Source of the DNA: CBFIHN01 sp965662575
GTDB lineage: Bacteria > Pseudomonadota > Gammaproteobacteria > Francisellales > CACEW01
Direction: 5' to 3'
Length of the DNA: 26,282 nt
Assembly: GCA_965662575.1 (NCBI GenBank)
Contig: CBFIHN010000022.1
Coordinates: forward strand, 1-26,282
Positions 1-8,066 of this stretch are shown one piece after another. The notes below the pieces were generated by a model. That model did no database searches. It was not told the DNA's origin and saw nothing but the letters and a program-made list of their open reading frames with translations. Each line of letters begins with the position of its first letter. Position 1 is the stretch's first letter. Position numbers and translations under genes: made by a program.

Positions 1-495
1 ACGAGATTTTTCCTTCACAACCGCTGGTCTTTGATCAATATCAACTCTATTTTTAATACAGCCTCTGCCAGCAGTTGTTCCGCGCTTTTTGTATTTTTTT
101 GCGGATCGGCGAAGATAGGTATACAGCTTGCCACCTTTGGATTTGTCTTTGAAAATATGCTGATAGATCCATTCGTGTGAAATCTTGAAACCCTCTAATT
201 TAAGGGCACCTGATATTTGTTCCGGACTCCAAAGCTTGGCTAAGCATTCCTCTACTTTTTCCCACAGCTCTTGCTTGATGGTTCTAGGTGTTGAGCATTT
301 CATACGTTTTCTGGCTGCTGCAATTTGATCTGCCTTTACAGCATCATAAACGCCATTACTCGAATTGCGAGTGATTTCATTTCGAATCGTTGATCTGTGG
401 CGTTTTAGTCGTCTCGCAATTTCAGAAATTGTATACTGCTCTTGCAAATAAATTTGTATGTGGCATCTTTCTACCTGAGTCAATTGGGTATGCAT
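1..495 (-). CDS. IS30-family transposase, N-terminal part (runs off left edge)
   Basis: Reading the minus strand from 495 gives 165 uninterrupted codons that leave the window still open. The N-terminal 50 residues form an HTH region (YTISEIARRLKRHRSTIRNE), followed by the family signatures WSPEQISGAL, SHEWIYQHIF, GGKLYTYLRR and DIDQRPAVVKEKSR. The last lies just before the first catalytic Asp of the DDE domain, so the catalytic core is outside the window. Two in-frame ATGs exist, at 501 and 495. An AGGAG box directly abuts the first and is six bases from the second, so 495 is the likely start. No frameshift or stop is visible, so the gene may be active. IS30 enzymes cut and join element ends through circular or end-joined intermediates. 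Confidence 0.93.
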   Translation of the reverse strand, partial: MHTQLTQVERCHIQIYLQEQYTISEIARRLKRHRSTIRNEITRNSSNGVYDAVKADQIAAARKRMKCSTPRTIKQELWEKVEECLAKLWSPEQISGALKLEGFKISHEWIYQHIFKDKSKGGKLYTYLRRSAKKYKKRGTTAGRGCIKNRVDIDQRPAVVKEKSR

Positions 496-562
496 TTTCA
501 TCTCCTGTTTGTTAGACATTTGATGGAAAATACCTTAATTGGCTCATTTTTCAAATCGACAG

Positions 563-647
563 CCAGCTACTTACACACCCCTACCCGACAGCCAGCCAGC
601 TATTTTGAGGAGCGCTGACTGTCGGTCAGGCGTGCATAAGTAGCTGG
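563..647. repeat. Long imperfect inverted repeat, probable IS30-type ends facing each other
   Basis: Arms 563-596 and 614-647 are imperfect inverted copies around a 17-bp centre. Positions 563-573 (CCAGCTACTTA) and 587-596 (GACAGCCAGC) match the reverse complement of the right arm exactly and with one mismatch, respectively; the middle is less conserved. A partial direct repeat, CGACAGCCAG, occurs at 558 and 586. The left arm lies about 70 bp upstream of the IS30 transposase start, where its terminal repeat is expected. I infer that the right arm is the end of a second, lost copy or a terminal-repeat-like target. Confidence 0.6.
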
Positions 648-733
648 TTGCTATACAACCAGGGGTGGCGGTTTCTTAATTGAATTCGCGGTTGACTCAG
701 TTTTTTAGTTAGGATATTATTTCACGATCGCTT

Positions 734-931
734 GTGACGTTTATTTTGACATTTCAAGCATTCAGTTATGTGCTTCAGGGTCTAGGTGATCATCCCCCTC
801 CTCCTCTTCTGTATGATCTAGATCCTGAGATGCACATTCATGATGCAGTTATCCCTCTGTGGTTTGTGAGTGTAGGCGGCAAATGGCTCGCAACCAAAGA
901 CTTTGTTGTCTGTGTGATGGGGATATCATAG
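734..931 (+). CDS. Doubtful small ORF, no recognised family
   Basis: A 65-codon frame with a GTG start and no convincing ribosome binding site. It has a short hydrophobic start and a DHPPPPLLYDLDPEMHIHD segment that I do not recognise. It lies between the IS30 end palindrome and the secretion operon, in a stretch (648-1013) that otherwise holds only a promoter-like sequence. It is more likely chance or degraded sequence than a gene, and is listed so the gap is described. Confidence 0.12.
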   Translation: MTFILTFQAFSYVLQGLGDHPPPPLLYDLDPEMHIHDAVIPLWFVSVGGKWLATKDFVVCVMGIS

Positions 932-949
932 AAAGCTCTGTGCTCTGGT

Positions 950-978
950 TTTTTATTCTGCGTTTTTCCGGCTATAAT
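950..978 (+). promoter_or_regulatory. Candidate promoter of the T4SS operon
   Basis: A perfect -10 hexamer TATAAT lies at 973-978, 35 bp upstream of the pilin gene start. The -35 region at the normal distance (TTTTTA, 950-955) is poor, so the promoter may be weak or need an activator. It is the only good promoter-like site before the closely packed gene series that starts at 1014. Confidence 0.45.
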
Positions 979-1013
979 CTATTAGCACTCTAATTTTTAT
1001 TACGGAACAAAAA

Positions 1014-1364
1014 ATGAAACCTATCCAATCTATGGCTAAAAAAATAGTTAAAAAACTGAATCCCTTTACGCTTTCTCTGGCTTTATGGATTAGCTTATCA
1101 CAAGTAAGCTATGCTAGTACTGCTGCAGGTGATGCTATGCCCTGGACTGGACCGTTACAAAAAATTATGGAGTCTATTTCAGGACCCGTTGCTAAAATTT
1201 TAGCGGTGATTGTTATTGTCATGGCTGGTTTGGGTTTGGCTTTTGGTGAATCAGGCTCTGGTGTGCGGCGCTTACTACAAATTGTCTTAGGCTTAGCCAT
1301 TGCTTTTGGCGCAGCCTCAATTGTCAGCAGTTTGTTTACTACCTCAGGTGGTGTCGTATTTTAA
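1014..1364 (+). CDS. virB2: T4SS major pilin, TrbC/VirB2 family
   Basis: A 116-residue protein with a long, basic N-terminus, a signal peptide with likely cleavage after Ala34 (VSYA|S), and two hydrophobic helices (about 59-76 and 87-105) separated by a short polar loop with Gly-Arg-Arg. The mature start STAAGDAMPWTGPL and the SGPVAK segment resemble TrbC of plasmid RP4 (NSVTGPVA). The C-terminus is TTSGGVVF. In RP4, TraF removes a short tail after a Gly and joins it to the N-terminal Ser. Here Ser35 to Gly113 would give a ring of 79 residues, close to RP4's 78. It is the first gene of the operon and its product would be the pilus subunit. Identity is secure; cyclisation is inferred. Confidence 0.88.
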   Translation: MKPIQSMAKKIVKKLNPFTLSLALWISLSQVSYASTAAGDAMPWTGPLQKIMESISGPVAKILAVIVIVMAGLGLAFGESGSGVRRLLQIVLGLAIAFGAASIVSSLFTTSGGVVF

Positions 1365-1379
1365 GTAGAGGTAATCTTA

Positions 1380-1634
1380 ATGGAAACACCTGGGTTTAGT
1401 ATTACCATTCATGGCTCTCTGACCAAACCGATGTTAATTGCAGGAGCGCCTCGTCAGTTCACTATTTTAAATGCAGTCATTTTGGCGGCATTTCTATTGG
1501 GTTTACACTCGTTATTGATTATCCCTGTGTGTATTGTCTTGCAGCTATGCGCGATGTGGTTAACCAAGCGTGATCCTTATGGTTTCCAGATTATTCTGCG
1601 CCATATTCGTCAGAAAAATTATTATCGTGTTTAA
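1380..1634 (+). CDS. virB3: T4SS inner-membrane protein, TrbD/VirB3 family
   Basis: A short (84 aa) protein with the family start HGSLTKPMLIAGAPR, one long hydrophobic stretch (about residues 31-60, room for one or two passes) and a basic tail ending YGFQIILRHIRQKNYYRV. VirB3/TrbD proteins sit in the inner membrane and work with the VirB4 ATPase in pilus assembly. Here the gene lies between the pilin and virB4 with gaps of 15 and 5 bp, the conserved order in Trb and VirB systems. An AGAGG box precedes the ATG. Length is normal for the family. Confidence 0.88.
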   Translation: METPGFSITIHGSLTKPMLIAGAPRQFTILNAVILAAFLLGLHSLLIIPVCIVLQLCAMWLTKRDPYGFQIILRHIRQKNYYRV

Positions 1635-1639
1635 GGCTT

Positions 1640-4060
1640 ATGTTTAATATCTCTGAATTTCGCAAGCAAGCTGATCGCTTAAGTGATTTGCTGCCGTGGG
1701 CTGCGATGATTGCGCCTTCTGTTATCCTGAATAAAGACGGTTCCTTTATGAGCGTCTTACTTTTCCGTGGGCCGGATTTGGAGTCGTCAACTGAACCACA
1801 GCTGGTCGCTGCTTGTGCACGACTTAACAATGCTTTTAAGCGCCTAGGTTCTGGTTGGGCATTATTTGTTGAAGCGCGGCGTGAACAAGCGCAGGCTTAT
1901 CCAAGCCAGGGTTTTTTCCCTGACCCCTTGAGCTTATTGATCGATACAGAGCGTCGCGATTTATTTGGTCGCGAGCAGGAACATTATGAAAGCCACTACT
2001 ACTTGACGATTCAGTATTTACCACCGCGCGAGACGGTATCAAAAGCAAATAAATTTTTTATTGATAATGAAGAAGGGAAGGGCGAGCATGACTATCACCG
2101 GTCATTAGAGTTTTTTAATACAACGGTGTCCAGGCTTTATGATATTCTCAAGGACTTCATGTTTGAAACCCAGTTTTTGACTGATGATGCATTATTGACT
2201 TACTTGCATCGTTGTATCTCCTTTAAAACGCATCAGGTGAATGTGCCAGATACACCTATGTATCTCGATGCTTTCCTGGCTGATATGCCGTTGGCTGGAG
2301 GGCTAGCGCCTAAGCTTGGGAATTATTGCCTGAGAACGGTATCAATCTTGGGCTTTCCGGGGAGTTCTGTCCCAGCTATTTTAGATCAGTTAAATCATTT
2401 GCCGATTGAGTACCGTTGGGTTTCTCGTTACTTGCCGTTAGATAAAATTGATGCTGAAAAAATATTAAAGAACTATCGTCGCAAATGGTTTGCCAAGCGC
2501 AAGGGTATGTTATCAATGCTAACCGAAGTATTCTCTAAAAGTGAAAGTGCTTTGGTTGATAGTGCGTCAATGCGTAAGGCCCAAGATGCTGATATTGCTA
2601 TGCAAGAGTTGGCAGACGATCATGTCTCCTATGGCTATTATACGGCTACGGTAACAGTATGGGATCAAGATCCAACAGTTGTTGATGATAAGTTGAGAGA
2701 GATTGAACGAGTTATTAATGGACTGGGTTTTACTACGGTGGCAGAAACAGTTAATGCAGTAGATGCTTGGTTATCGTCATTACCTGGGCATTGCAATGCG
2801 AATGTGAGAATGCCATTAATTCACAGTCTGAACTTAGCACATTTAGTGCCATTTTCTGCAGTATGGGCGGGGCCCGAATCGAATGCACATTTAGGTGGAC
2901 CGCCACTATTGTATGCAAGAACAACTGGCAACACCCCTTTCCGCTTATCGAATCATATTGGCGATGTTGGGCATCAAATGATTATAGGGCCAACAGGTGC
3001 GGGTAAATCTGTGTTGTTGACGCTGATGGCAATGCAATTTTTGCGTTATAGAGATGCTCAGATTTTTGTTTTTGATAAAGGTGCCAGTTTTCTGACTGCG
3101 ACGGCGGGCATTGGTGGTCATTATTATGATGTTGGGTCCAAGCAGGGTGGGGGCTTAGTTTTTCAGCCACTGGCGCATGTTGATCAAGATAGTGAGCGTG
3201 TCTGGGCTGCAGATTGGATAATTGGTATTTTACGCAGTGAAAAAATTGAGATCACGCCAGAAATTAAAGAAGTGGTTTGGAATGCCCTGACTAATTTGGC
3301 TGAGTTACCAATTGCGCAACGAACCATCACCGGTTTAAAAGCGCTAACGCAAGATACGAAAGTACGTTTGGCACTAGAGAGTTACGCCCTTGGTGGGCCT
3401 TATGGTGATATTCTCGATGCTGATCATGAAGTCTTTTATGAGAAGAATTGGCAATGCTTTGAGATGGAAACTTTAATGCAAATGCCTGATGTGGTTGCGC
3501 CGGTCTTAAGCTACCTATTCCATGTGCTTGAAAAACGCTTTACTGGTCGCCCCACACTCATGATTCTGGATGAGGCCTGGTTATTTTTAGATCATCCTAT
3601 GTTTGCCGCAAAAATTCGTGAGTGGTTAAAGACTCTGCGCAAGCATAATGTTGCGGTGATCTTTGCCACGCAGTCTGTGCAAGACGCCTTAGACAATGGG
3701 ATTTCAGCTGCATTACTTGAATCTTGCCCGTCAAGAATTTTCTTGCCAAATGATCGAGCTTTAGAACCTAATGTCCAGAAATCATATATTGAGTTAGGCC
3801 TTAATGAGCGGCAAGTCCATATTTTGGCACATGCTATTCCAAAACGTCAGTATTACTACGATTCATTTCAAGGTAATGCGTTATTTGATTTGGCTTTAGG
3901 TGATGTCGCTTTAGCTTTCTGTGCGGCATCGAGGCCAAAAGATAAGAGGATTGTCCGTGAATTATTAGCCCATTATAGCGGTCAGCAGTTTGTAACGGCA
4001 TATCTCGAAAAACGTGGGTTACACTGGGCTGCGGATTTGTTGGTTGCTGCTGATGAGTGA
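1640..4060 (+). CDS. virB4: T4SS ATPase, TrbE/VirB4 family
   Basis: An 806-residue cytoplasmic/inner-membrane-associated ATPase that powers pilin extraction and substrate transfer. The N-terminal CagE/TrbE/VirB domain spans roughly 20-400. The C-terminal RecA-like domain has Walker A GPTGAGKS (about 450-457), Walker B MILDEAW (about 641-647), an ATQSVQDA motif (sensor-like) just after it, and the family tail KRQYYY...GNALFDLALGDVALAF. Length matches full VirB4 proteins, and nothing is missing. The start lies 5 bp after virB3, and the stop overlaps the next start by 8 bp, suggesting translational coupling. This is the best marker that the cluster is a genuine T4SS. Confidence 0.95.
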   Translation: MFNISEFRKQADRLSDLLPWAAMIAPSVILNKDGSFMSVLLFRGPDLESSTEPQLVAACARLNNAFKRLGSGWALFVEARREQAQAYPSQGFFPDPLSLLIDTERRDLFGREQEHYESHYYLTIQYLPPRETVSKANKFFIDNEEGKGEHDYHRSLEFFNTTVSRLYDILKDFMFETQFLTDDALLTYLHRCISFKTHQVNVPDTPMYLDAFLADMPLAGGLAPKLGNYCLRTVSILGFPGSSVPAILDQLNHLPIEYRWVSRYLPLDKIDAEKILKNYRRKWFAKRKGMLSMLTEVFSKSESALVDSASMRKAQDADIAMQELADDHVSYGYYTATVTVWDQDPTVVDDKLREIERVINGLGFTTVAETVNAVDAWLSSLPGHCNANVRMPLIHSLNLAHLVPFSAVWAGPESNAHLGGPPLLYARTTGNTPFRLSNHIGDVGHQMIIGPTGAGKSVLLTLMAMQFLRYRDAQIFVFDKGASFLTATAGIGGHYYDVGSKQGGGLVFQPLAHVDQDSERVWAADWIIGILRSEKIEITPEIKEVVWNALTNLAELPIAQRTITGLKALTQDTKVRLALESYALGGPYGDILDADHEVFYEKNWQCFEMETLMQMPDVVAPVLSYLFHVLEKRFTGRPTLMILDEAWLFLDHPMFAAKIREWLKTLRKHNVAVIFATQSVQDALDNGISAALLESCPSRIFLPNDRALEPNVQKSYIELGLNERQVHILAHAIPKRQYYYDSFQGNALFDLALGDVALAFCAASRPKDKRIVRELLAHYSGQQFVTAYLEKRGLHWAADLLVAADE

Positions 4061-4691
4061 TTTAAAACAGACTAACGCGCTAACATATCATTATGGTGAG
4101 GTATCTACGCCTTATGCTCAAATGCAACAGCAGTGGGACTTTGTTATTGGACGACGGGTCAATCAGGCTGCTTTTTGGCGCTATTTGACTCTTGTTTTTT
4201 TACTGTGTTCGGTATTGCTGAGTGTCGTTTTTATTTGGATGGATAGTGTTTCTCCGCCAGCAGTTTTGGTTGCACAAGTTTCAAGCAAAGGTTATTTGGT
4301 AAGAGTTGGGCAGTTAACGCAAACTACAGAGCTACCTATCACGGTCAAAAAGCAATTTATTCGGCAATATTTATCCGCTATGCTTGTTGATAAGTCAAAT
4401 AAGGATAGCATAATAACTCATATCCCCCATAGTATTAGCCAAAAGTTGATTGCATTGCGTGCTGATATGACAAAAGGCAGTCTACCAACAATGTGGCAGA
4501 TTAAGCCACTCACAGGTCAATGGTTTGAGGTTAAATTACCTCTAAAATCAGGAGAAAAGTATATCAAGTTGCATTTGAGCCAAAGTAATGTGGTAAGCCA
4601 AGAGCGCCTGATGCGGAATCCTTTTGGTTTTACTATCGATAGAATGGCATTAACTACTGAGGACATCAATGGAAAAGCAAAAAAATCATGA
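4053..4691 (+). CDS. First of two tandem VirB8/TrbF-like T4SS proteins
   Basis: A 212-residue protein with a cytoplasmic N-terminus, one membrane segment (about 43-63) and a periplasmic domain. The ATG at 4053 is preferred over an upstream frame start at 4014 because it overlaps the virB4 stop in an ATGAGTGA arrangement and gives the usual short N-terminus. The layout matches the next gene: a YxxxxxxWD motif (21-29) before the membrane helix, and an NPFGF motif near the C-terminus where the next protein has NPLGL. VirB8 proteins end with such an NPxG segment and form the periplasmic inner-membrane scaffold. The middle of the domain is divergent, so it could be a specialised paralogue rather than the main VirB8. 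It overlaps the next start by 23 bp. Confidence 0.7.
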   Translation: MSDLKQTNALTYHYGEVSTPYAQMQQQWDFVIGRRVNQAAFWRYLTLVFLLCSVLLSVVFIWMDSVSPPAVLVAQVSSKGYLVRVGQLTQTTELPITVKKQFIRQYLSAMLVDKSNKDSIITHIPHSISQKLIALRADMTKGSLPTMWQIKPLTGQWFEVKLPLKSGEKYIKLHLSQSNVVSQERLMRNPFGFTIDRMALTTEDINGKAKKS

Positions 4692-5337
4692 GCGCCTGAT
4701 CTCTCGTTATTTACATGCGAAAGCAGAGTGGGATAAGCGTTTAGGGCAGGCAGATACACAAGTTAAGAACTGGCGTTTGGCATGCATTGCCAGTTTGATC
4801 ACTGTTTTGTTGCTGCTGGTTGGCATTATCATGCTACTGTCATCACAAAAGCATTATGTCTATGTGGCCGAAATTAAACCACAGCAAGGAGTGGTTCATG
4901 TGCGCAATCTTGAGCGAAGCTACCAACCAACGCAGGCGCAAGAGGGCGCTTTTATTGCCCGCTTTATACATAATATCATGAGTCTACCTCTAGACCCTGT
5001 GATCGCTCGCAAAAACTGGCTACAGGCTTATGATATGGTTGAGGGTAAAGCTGTCAATCAATTAACCAAATTTGCGCGCAGTAAAAACCCATTGTCTGAA
5101 ATTGGCACGGTGACACAGACGGTTAATATTGATTCTTATCACCCGGTCAGTAATCATAGTTATGATTTTAGTTGGACTGTATCCGTGATTGATAATACTG
5201 GTAGACCTGTCTCTACACAACGCTATGGTGGGATTTTTACCGTGCAGACTGGTCCGGCACCACAAACATTACAAGCGCTATTAAATAATCCTTTAGGCCT
5301 TGAAGTGGCTTATTTTTCATTTTCTAACAAGGGGTAA
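4669..5337 (+). CDS. virB8: T4SS bridge protein, TrbF/VirB8 family
   Basis: A 222-residue bitopic inner-membrane protein: an N-terminal SRYLHAKAEWDKRLG box typical of TrbF, a membrane helix at about 36-58 (IASLITVLLLLVGIIML), then a periplasmic NTF2-like domain with YVYVAEIKPQQG, an ARSKNPL region and a C-terminal LLNNPLGLEVAYFSFS. VirB8 links the inner-membrane complex with VirB9 and VirB10. A GAGG box six bases before the ATG lies inside the previous gene. The more canonical of the two VirB8-like proteins, and of normal family length. Confidence 0.88.
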   Translation: MEKQKNHERLISRYLHAKAEWDKRLGQADTQVKNWRLACIASLITVLLLLVGIIMLLSSQKHYVYVAEIKPQQGVVHVRNLERSYQPTQAQEGAFIARFIHNIMSLPLDPVIARKNWLQAYDMVEGKAVNQLTKFARSKNPLSEIGTVTQTVNIDSYHPVSNHSYDFSWTVSVIDNTGRPVSTQRYGGIFTVQTGPAPQTLQALLNNPLGLEVAYFSFSNKG

Positions 5338-5340
5338 TCA

Positions 5341-6399
5341 ATGAATCATTTCCGAAAAATTAGTGTGCTCGTTGCATCTTCTTTACTGTTGAGTGCTTGT
5401 GCAACGACTACCTGGCATAGCAATGATCATCAGGTTGATCCCCAGATGAAATCTGGTAATACAAAATTTGTTAAAGCTGAAAACGTTAAAAACGTCCGTA
5501 CGAAAGTTATTAATCACTACATTCCTGTGGCCATTCCCGGGCAGCTTACACCGATTCCAAGTCACCAAGACTTAAAGCCCAAGAAGTTTCTTAGTAAAGA
5601 GGCAGCAGTTGCTTATGCAAATAAACAAGCGGTTCAAGTGCCTAAAAGCGGTGACTTCTTCAATGCTATTATGACTTATAACTATATGCCTGGCGCATTA
5701 TATACAGTCTATACCAAGCCAATGGAAATTACGGATATCAAACTTCAAAAAGGGGAAAAAATTATCTCAGTTTCCGCGGGTGATACTTTACGCTGGCAAA
5801 TTTCTCAAACTTATAGTGGTGAAGGTGCGAATACTCAGCAATATCTCTTAATTAAACCAAATAATGCGAATTTAACCAATAGTTTATTTGTGACAACTAA
5901 TTTGCGAGTCTATCACTTTATTTTGCACTCACTGCCGGTTAGCAGCAGCACAAAAAATGGTGCAGGCTATATGATTTCGGTGCAGTTTAATTATCCTAAA
6001 AGTTTAGTGACTTTCAGCCATAATGATATGCAGCAAGCCGCTGAAACAGCAATGGCAACTACCAGTGATGCTAATGCGGCCTATGCTTTAAACATTAACG
6101 ACCTTAACCTAAATTATCGTTACTCGACAATCAAAGGTAAAAAGCCAAGCTGGTTTCCCGTTTTAGTTGCAAGTAGTGGTCGGCGGACTTATATTAAGTT
6201 CCCTAAAAGCTTTTACAATGACAGCTTGCCGATATTATTTGTTGCTAATAATGAGGGCAAATATGGTACCTCAGATGTCAATTGGAATTTAAAAGGACGC
6301 GTTATGATTATCAATGGTACTTTTAAAGCGATGCGGTTACAAACTGGCGTTAAAAAGGTGGGTGAGACTATTGTTCAAATAGAACGCACAGGTTCTTAA
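5341..6399 (+). CDS. virB9: T4SS outer-membrane core protein, TrbG/VirB9 (CagX) family, with lipobox
   Basis: A 352-residue protein. The N-terminus is a lipoprotein signal (SLLLSAC, Cys20), so the mature protein should be lipid-anchored; after Cys come Ala and Thr, not Asp, which predicts outer-membrane sorting. The C-terminal CagX domain shows LNYRYSTIKGKKPSWFPVLV, a GRRTYIKFPKSF segment, LPILFVANNEGK and a GRVMIINGTFKAMRLQTG end, all typical of VirB9/TrbG. VirB9 normally pairs with a small lipoprotein (VirB7 or TrbH) in the outer-membrane ring; no such gene is visible here, so the lipobox may replace it. RBS AAGGGG; starts 3 bp after virB8. Confidence 0.9.
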   Translation: MNHFRKISVLVASSLLLSACATTTWHSNDHQVDPQMKSGNTKFVKAENVKNVRTKVINHYIPVAIPGQLTPIPSHQDLKPKKFLSKEAAVAYANKQAVQVPKSGDFFNAIMTYNYMPGALYTVYTKPMEITDIKLQKGEKIISVSAGDTLRWQISQTYSGEGANTQQYLLIKPNNANLTNSLFVTTNLRVYHFILHSLPVSSSTKNGAGYMISVQFNYPKSLVTFSHNDMQQAAETAMATTSDANAAYALNINDLNLNYRYSTIKGKKPSWFPVLVASSGRRTYIKFPKSFYNDSLPILFVANNEGKYGTSDVNWNLKGRVMIINGTFKAMRLQTGVKKVGETIVQIERTGS

Positions 6400-6402
6400 G
6401 TC

Positions 6403-7722
6403 ATGACTCATAAAGATCCTACTATCAAAGTTTCAGCGGGTAAACCGCCAGTGACACGGTTAAACCGAAAGTTAATTATCGCGTTATCGGGTGTGGCAGC
6501 GATTATTGTTATTTTTATTTTATTTTCATCTCTATCGGATAACTCATCAGGTCGTAACCAGTTTCGTGGCAAATTGCCATCAACAACTGTGCAATCAACA
6601 GAGCCTGCACAAACAGTGGAGAATTTACCAGCCGGTTATCAAGATGCAAAAAAAATCAATGCGCTGTTACATAAAAATCAGCCCAAAGTGGTGGATAAGC
6701 TGCCCGCAGAGGTGCAGGCAGAGTTAGCACGCCTGCGTTCCAAGCAGGCGGAGCTTGAAGCAAAGCTATCTAATTTGAGTCATCACCCTAGCACGCCAAT
6801 TGAAAGACCCGCCGCACCATTGAGTGCGATGGACCGAGAAGCGATGAGCAGCTCAATCTTTTTTGTTGGTGGAACACCCAAACCAGCGTCAGCACAAAAT
6901 AAACAAAAAGAACTTGCTGGGGCTAAGGGCTTGCCTCAACAAAATGTGATGGGGAATAAAGACAAGTCCTCTGACTATGATAAGCAAAATATGCAGGCAC
7001 AAAAGCTAAAGTTTTTGAAACAAACACCCTCGACTCAAATTTATAATACCAATACCTTGTCGGAACCTGTTTCTAAATATTTAATTCAAGCAGGAACAGC
7101 GATACCGGCAATATTACAAAGTAAGATTGTCTCTAATCAACCTGGCATGATTGTCGCGTTGGTAAGTCGTGATGTCTATGATTCTTTGAACGGCAATTAT
7201 CTTCTGATACCCAAAGGTTCCAAGCTTATTGGTAAGTACAACTCTCAAGTTGCCTACGGCCAAGACCAGGTACAAGCGGTATTTACACGGTTAATTCGAC
7301 CTGATGGTAGCTCTATCGTATTGCCAAATGCACAGGCGGTTAATGCAATGGGTGTTTCTGGTCTTAAAGACGAAGTTGATAACCATTGGTGGCGGATTAT
7401 TGGTAGTGCCTTTTTATCTTCGGTATTTGCTTTGCCCAGTATTGTTGCAACGAATCAGCTCTATGCCAATACAGGGTATGTGAATGGTAATAATAGCAGC
7501 TTTGTTTCTCCTAATGTCGGTCAATTGGCTGGTGCATCAGCTTTACAGAGTGCAGCTCAGGGTGTGCAGAATATTGGTAATAATATTGCGCAAAGGAGCT
7601 TAAACTTGCAGCCAACCCTAGTCATTAATGCGGGGTACCAATTTTCAGTGATGGTGGCCAAGGATATGATTTTAAAGCCATACCAGATGCCAGAAAATGA
7701 AGTTATCCCACAGGTCTTATAA
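6403..7722 (+). CDS. virB10: T4SS channel scaffold, TrbI/VirB10 family
   Basis: A 439-residue protein spanning both membranes in the family model. There is a basic cytoplasmic N-terminus, one membrane helix (about 24-44), a linker with a charged, coiled-coil-prone segment (KLPAEVQAELARLRSKQAEL, about 98-117) and a proline-rich stretch. The C-terminal beta-barrel domain has IQAGTAIPAILQSKI, MIVALVSRDVYDS, YLLIPKGSKLIGKY, then VQAVFTRLIRPDGSS and a hydrophobic antenna region (WWRIIGSAFLSSVFALPSIV), ending QFSVMVAKDMILKPY. The length is normal for TrbI. It follows virB9 by 3 bp and its stop overlaps the next start by one base. Confidence 0.92.
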   Translation: MTHKDPTIKVSAGKPPVTRLNRKLIIALSGVAAIIVIFILFSSLSDNSSGRNQFRGKLPSTTVQSTEPAQTVENLPAGYQDAKKINALLHKNQPKVVDKLPAEVQAELARLRSKQAELEAKLSNLSHHPSTPIERPAAPLSAMDREAMSSSIFFVGGTPKPASAQNKQKELAGAKGLPQQNVMGNKDKSSDYDKQNMQAQKLKFLKQTPSTQIYNTNTLSEPVSKYLIQAGTAIPAILQSKIVSNQPGMIVALVSRDVYDSLNGNYLLIPKGSKLIGKYNSQVAYGQDQVQAVFTRLIRPDGSSIVLPNAQAVNAMGVSGLKDEVDNHWWRIIGSAFLSSVFALPSIVATNQLYANTGYVNGNNSSFVSPNVGQLAGASALQSAAQGVQNIGNNIAQRSLNLQPTLVINAGYQFSVMVAKDMILKPYQMPENEVIPQVL

Positions 7723-8066
7723 TGCGTTGGATTTTTTCATGGTGTTTGTTGTTATTTTTCATCCCAGTATTCGCAGAGAATGCACTGCCTACCAACGCTG
7801 GTAATCATACTGCTGGGGAAAATGGCAATAATGCCTTTCCCTCAAGCTCTAACGGCTCGGCATTTCCCGATGCCAATGCGGATAATGGCAATAACGCACT
7901 GACCAATTTAGCGTCAATGAAAATGAATATCAGTCAGATGATGCAAGTCTTTAATAATGTCGACTATCAAAAAATGATTGGTGAGCAATCAAAAATGGCT
8001 TTTGCTTTAGGCAAAACACAGCAAAAGCGTTTTAAAATTAAAAAAGGGACTCAATCAAATGACTGA
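7722..8066 (+). CDS. Small secreted Asn/Gly/Ser-rich protein of the T4SS operon, unrecognised
   Basis: A 114-residue protein with a clear signal peptide (likely cleavage after VFA, residue 18), then a low-complexity stretch built around repeated NGNNAF / SSNGSAF / NGNNAL units, and a C-terminal part (about 64-114) predicted as helical with many Met and Lys residues (MKMNISQMMQVFNNVDYQKM). No lipobox Cys is present. It occupies the slot between trbI and trbL where RP4 has trbJ (VirB5-like) and trbK (entry exclusion), but it is far shorter than TrbJ and I see no sequence proof of either. The start and stop overlap both neighbours (1 and 8 bp), so it is clearly translated with the machine. A periplasmic or pilus-tip accessory role is a guess. 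Confidence 0.8.
   Translation: MRWIFSWCLLLFFIPVFAENALPTNAGNHTAGENGNNAFPSSSNGSAFPDANADNGNNALTNLASMKMNISQMMQVFNNVDYQKMIGEQSKMAFALGKTQQKRFKIKKGTQSND

Noticed and set aside
4014..4052. Longer N-terminus for the first VirB8-like protein
   Set aside because: It would overlap virB4 by 47 bases and adds a hydrophobic leader not found in VirB8; the ATGAGTGA overlap at 4053 is the usual coupled start.
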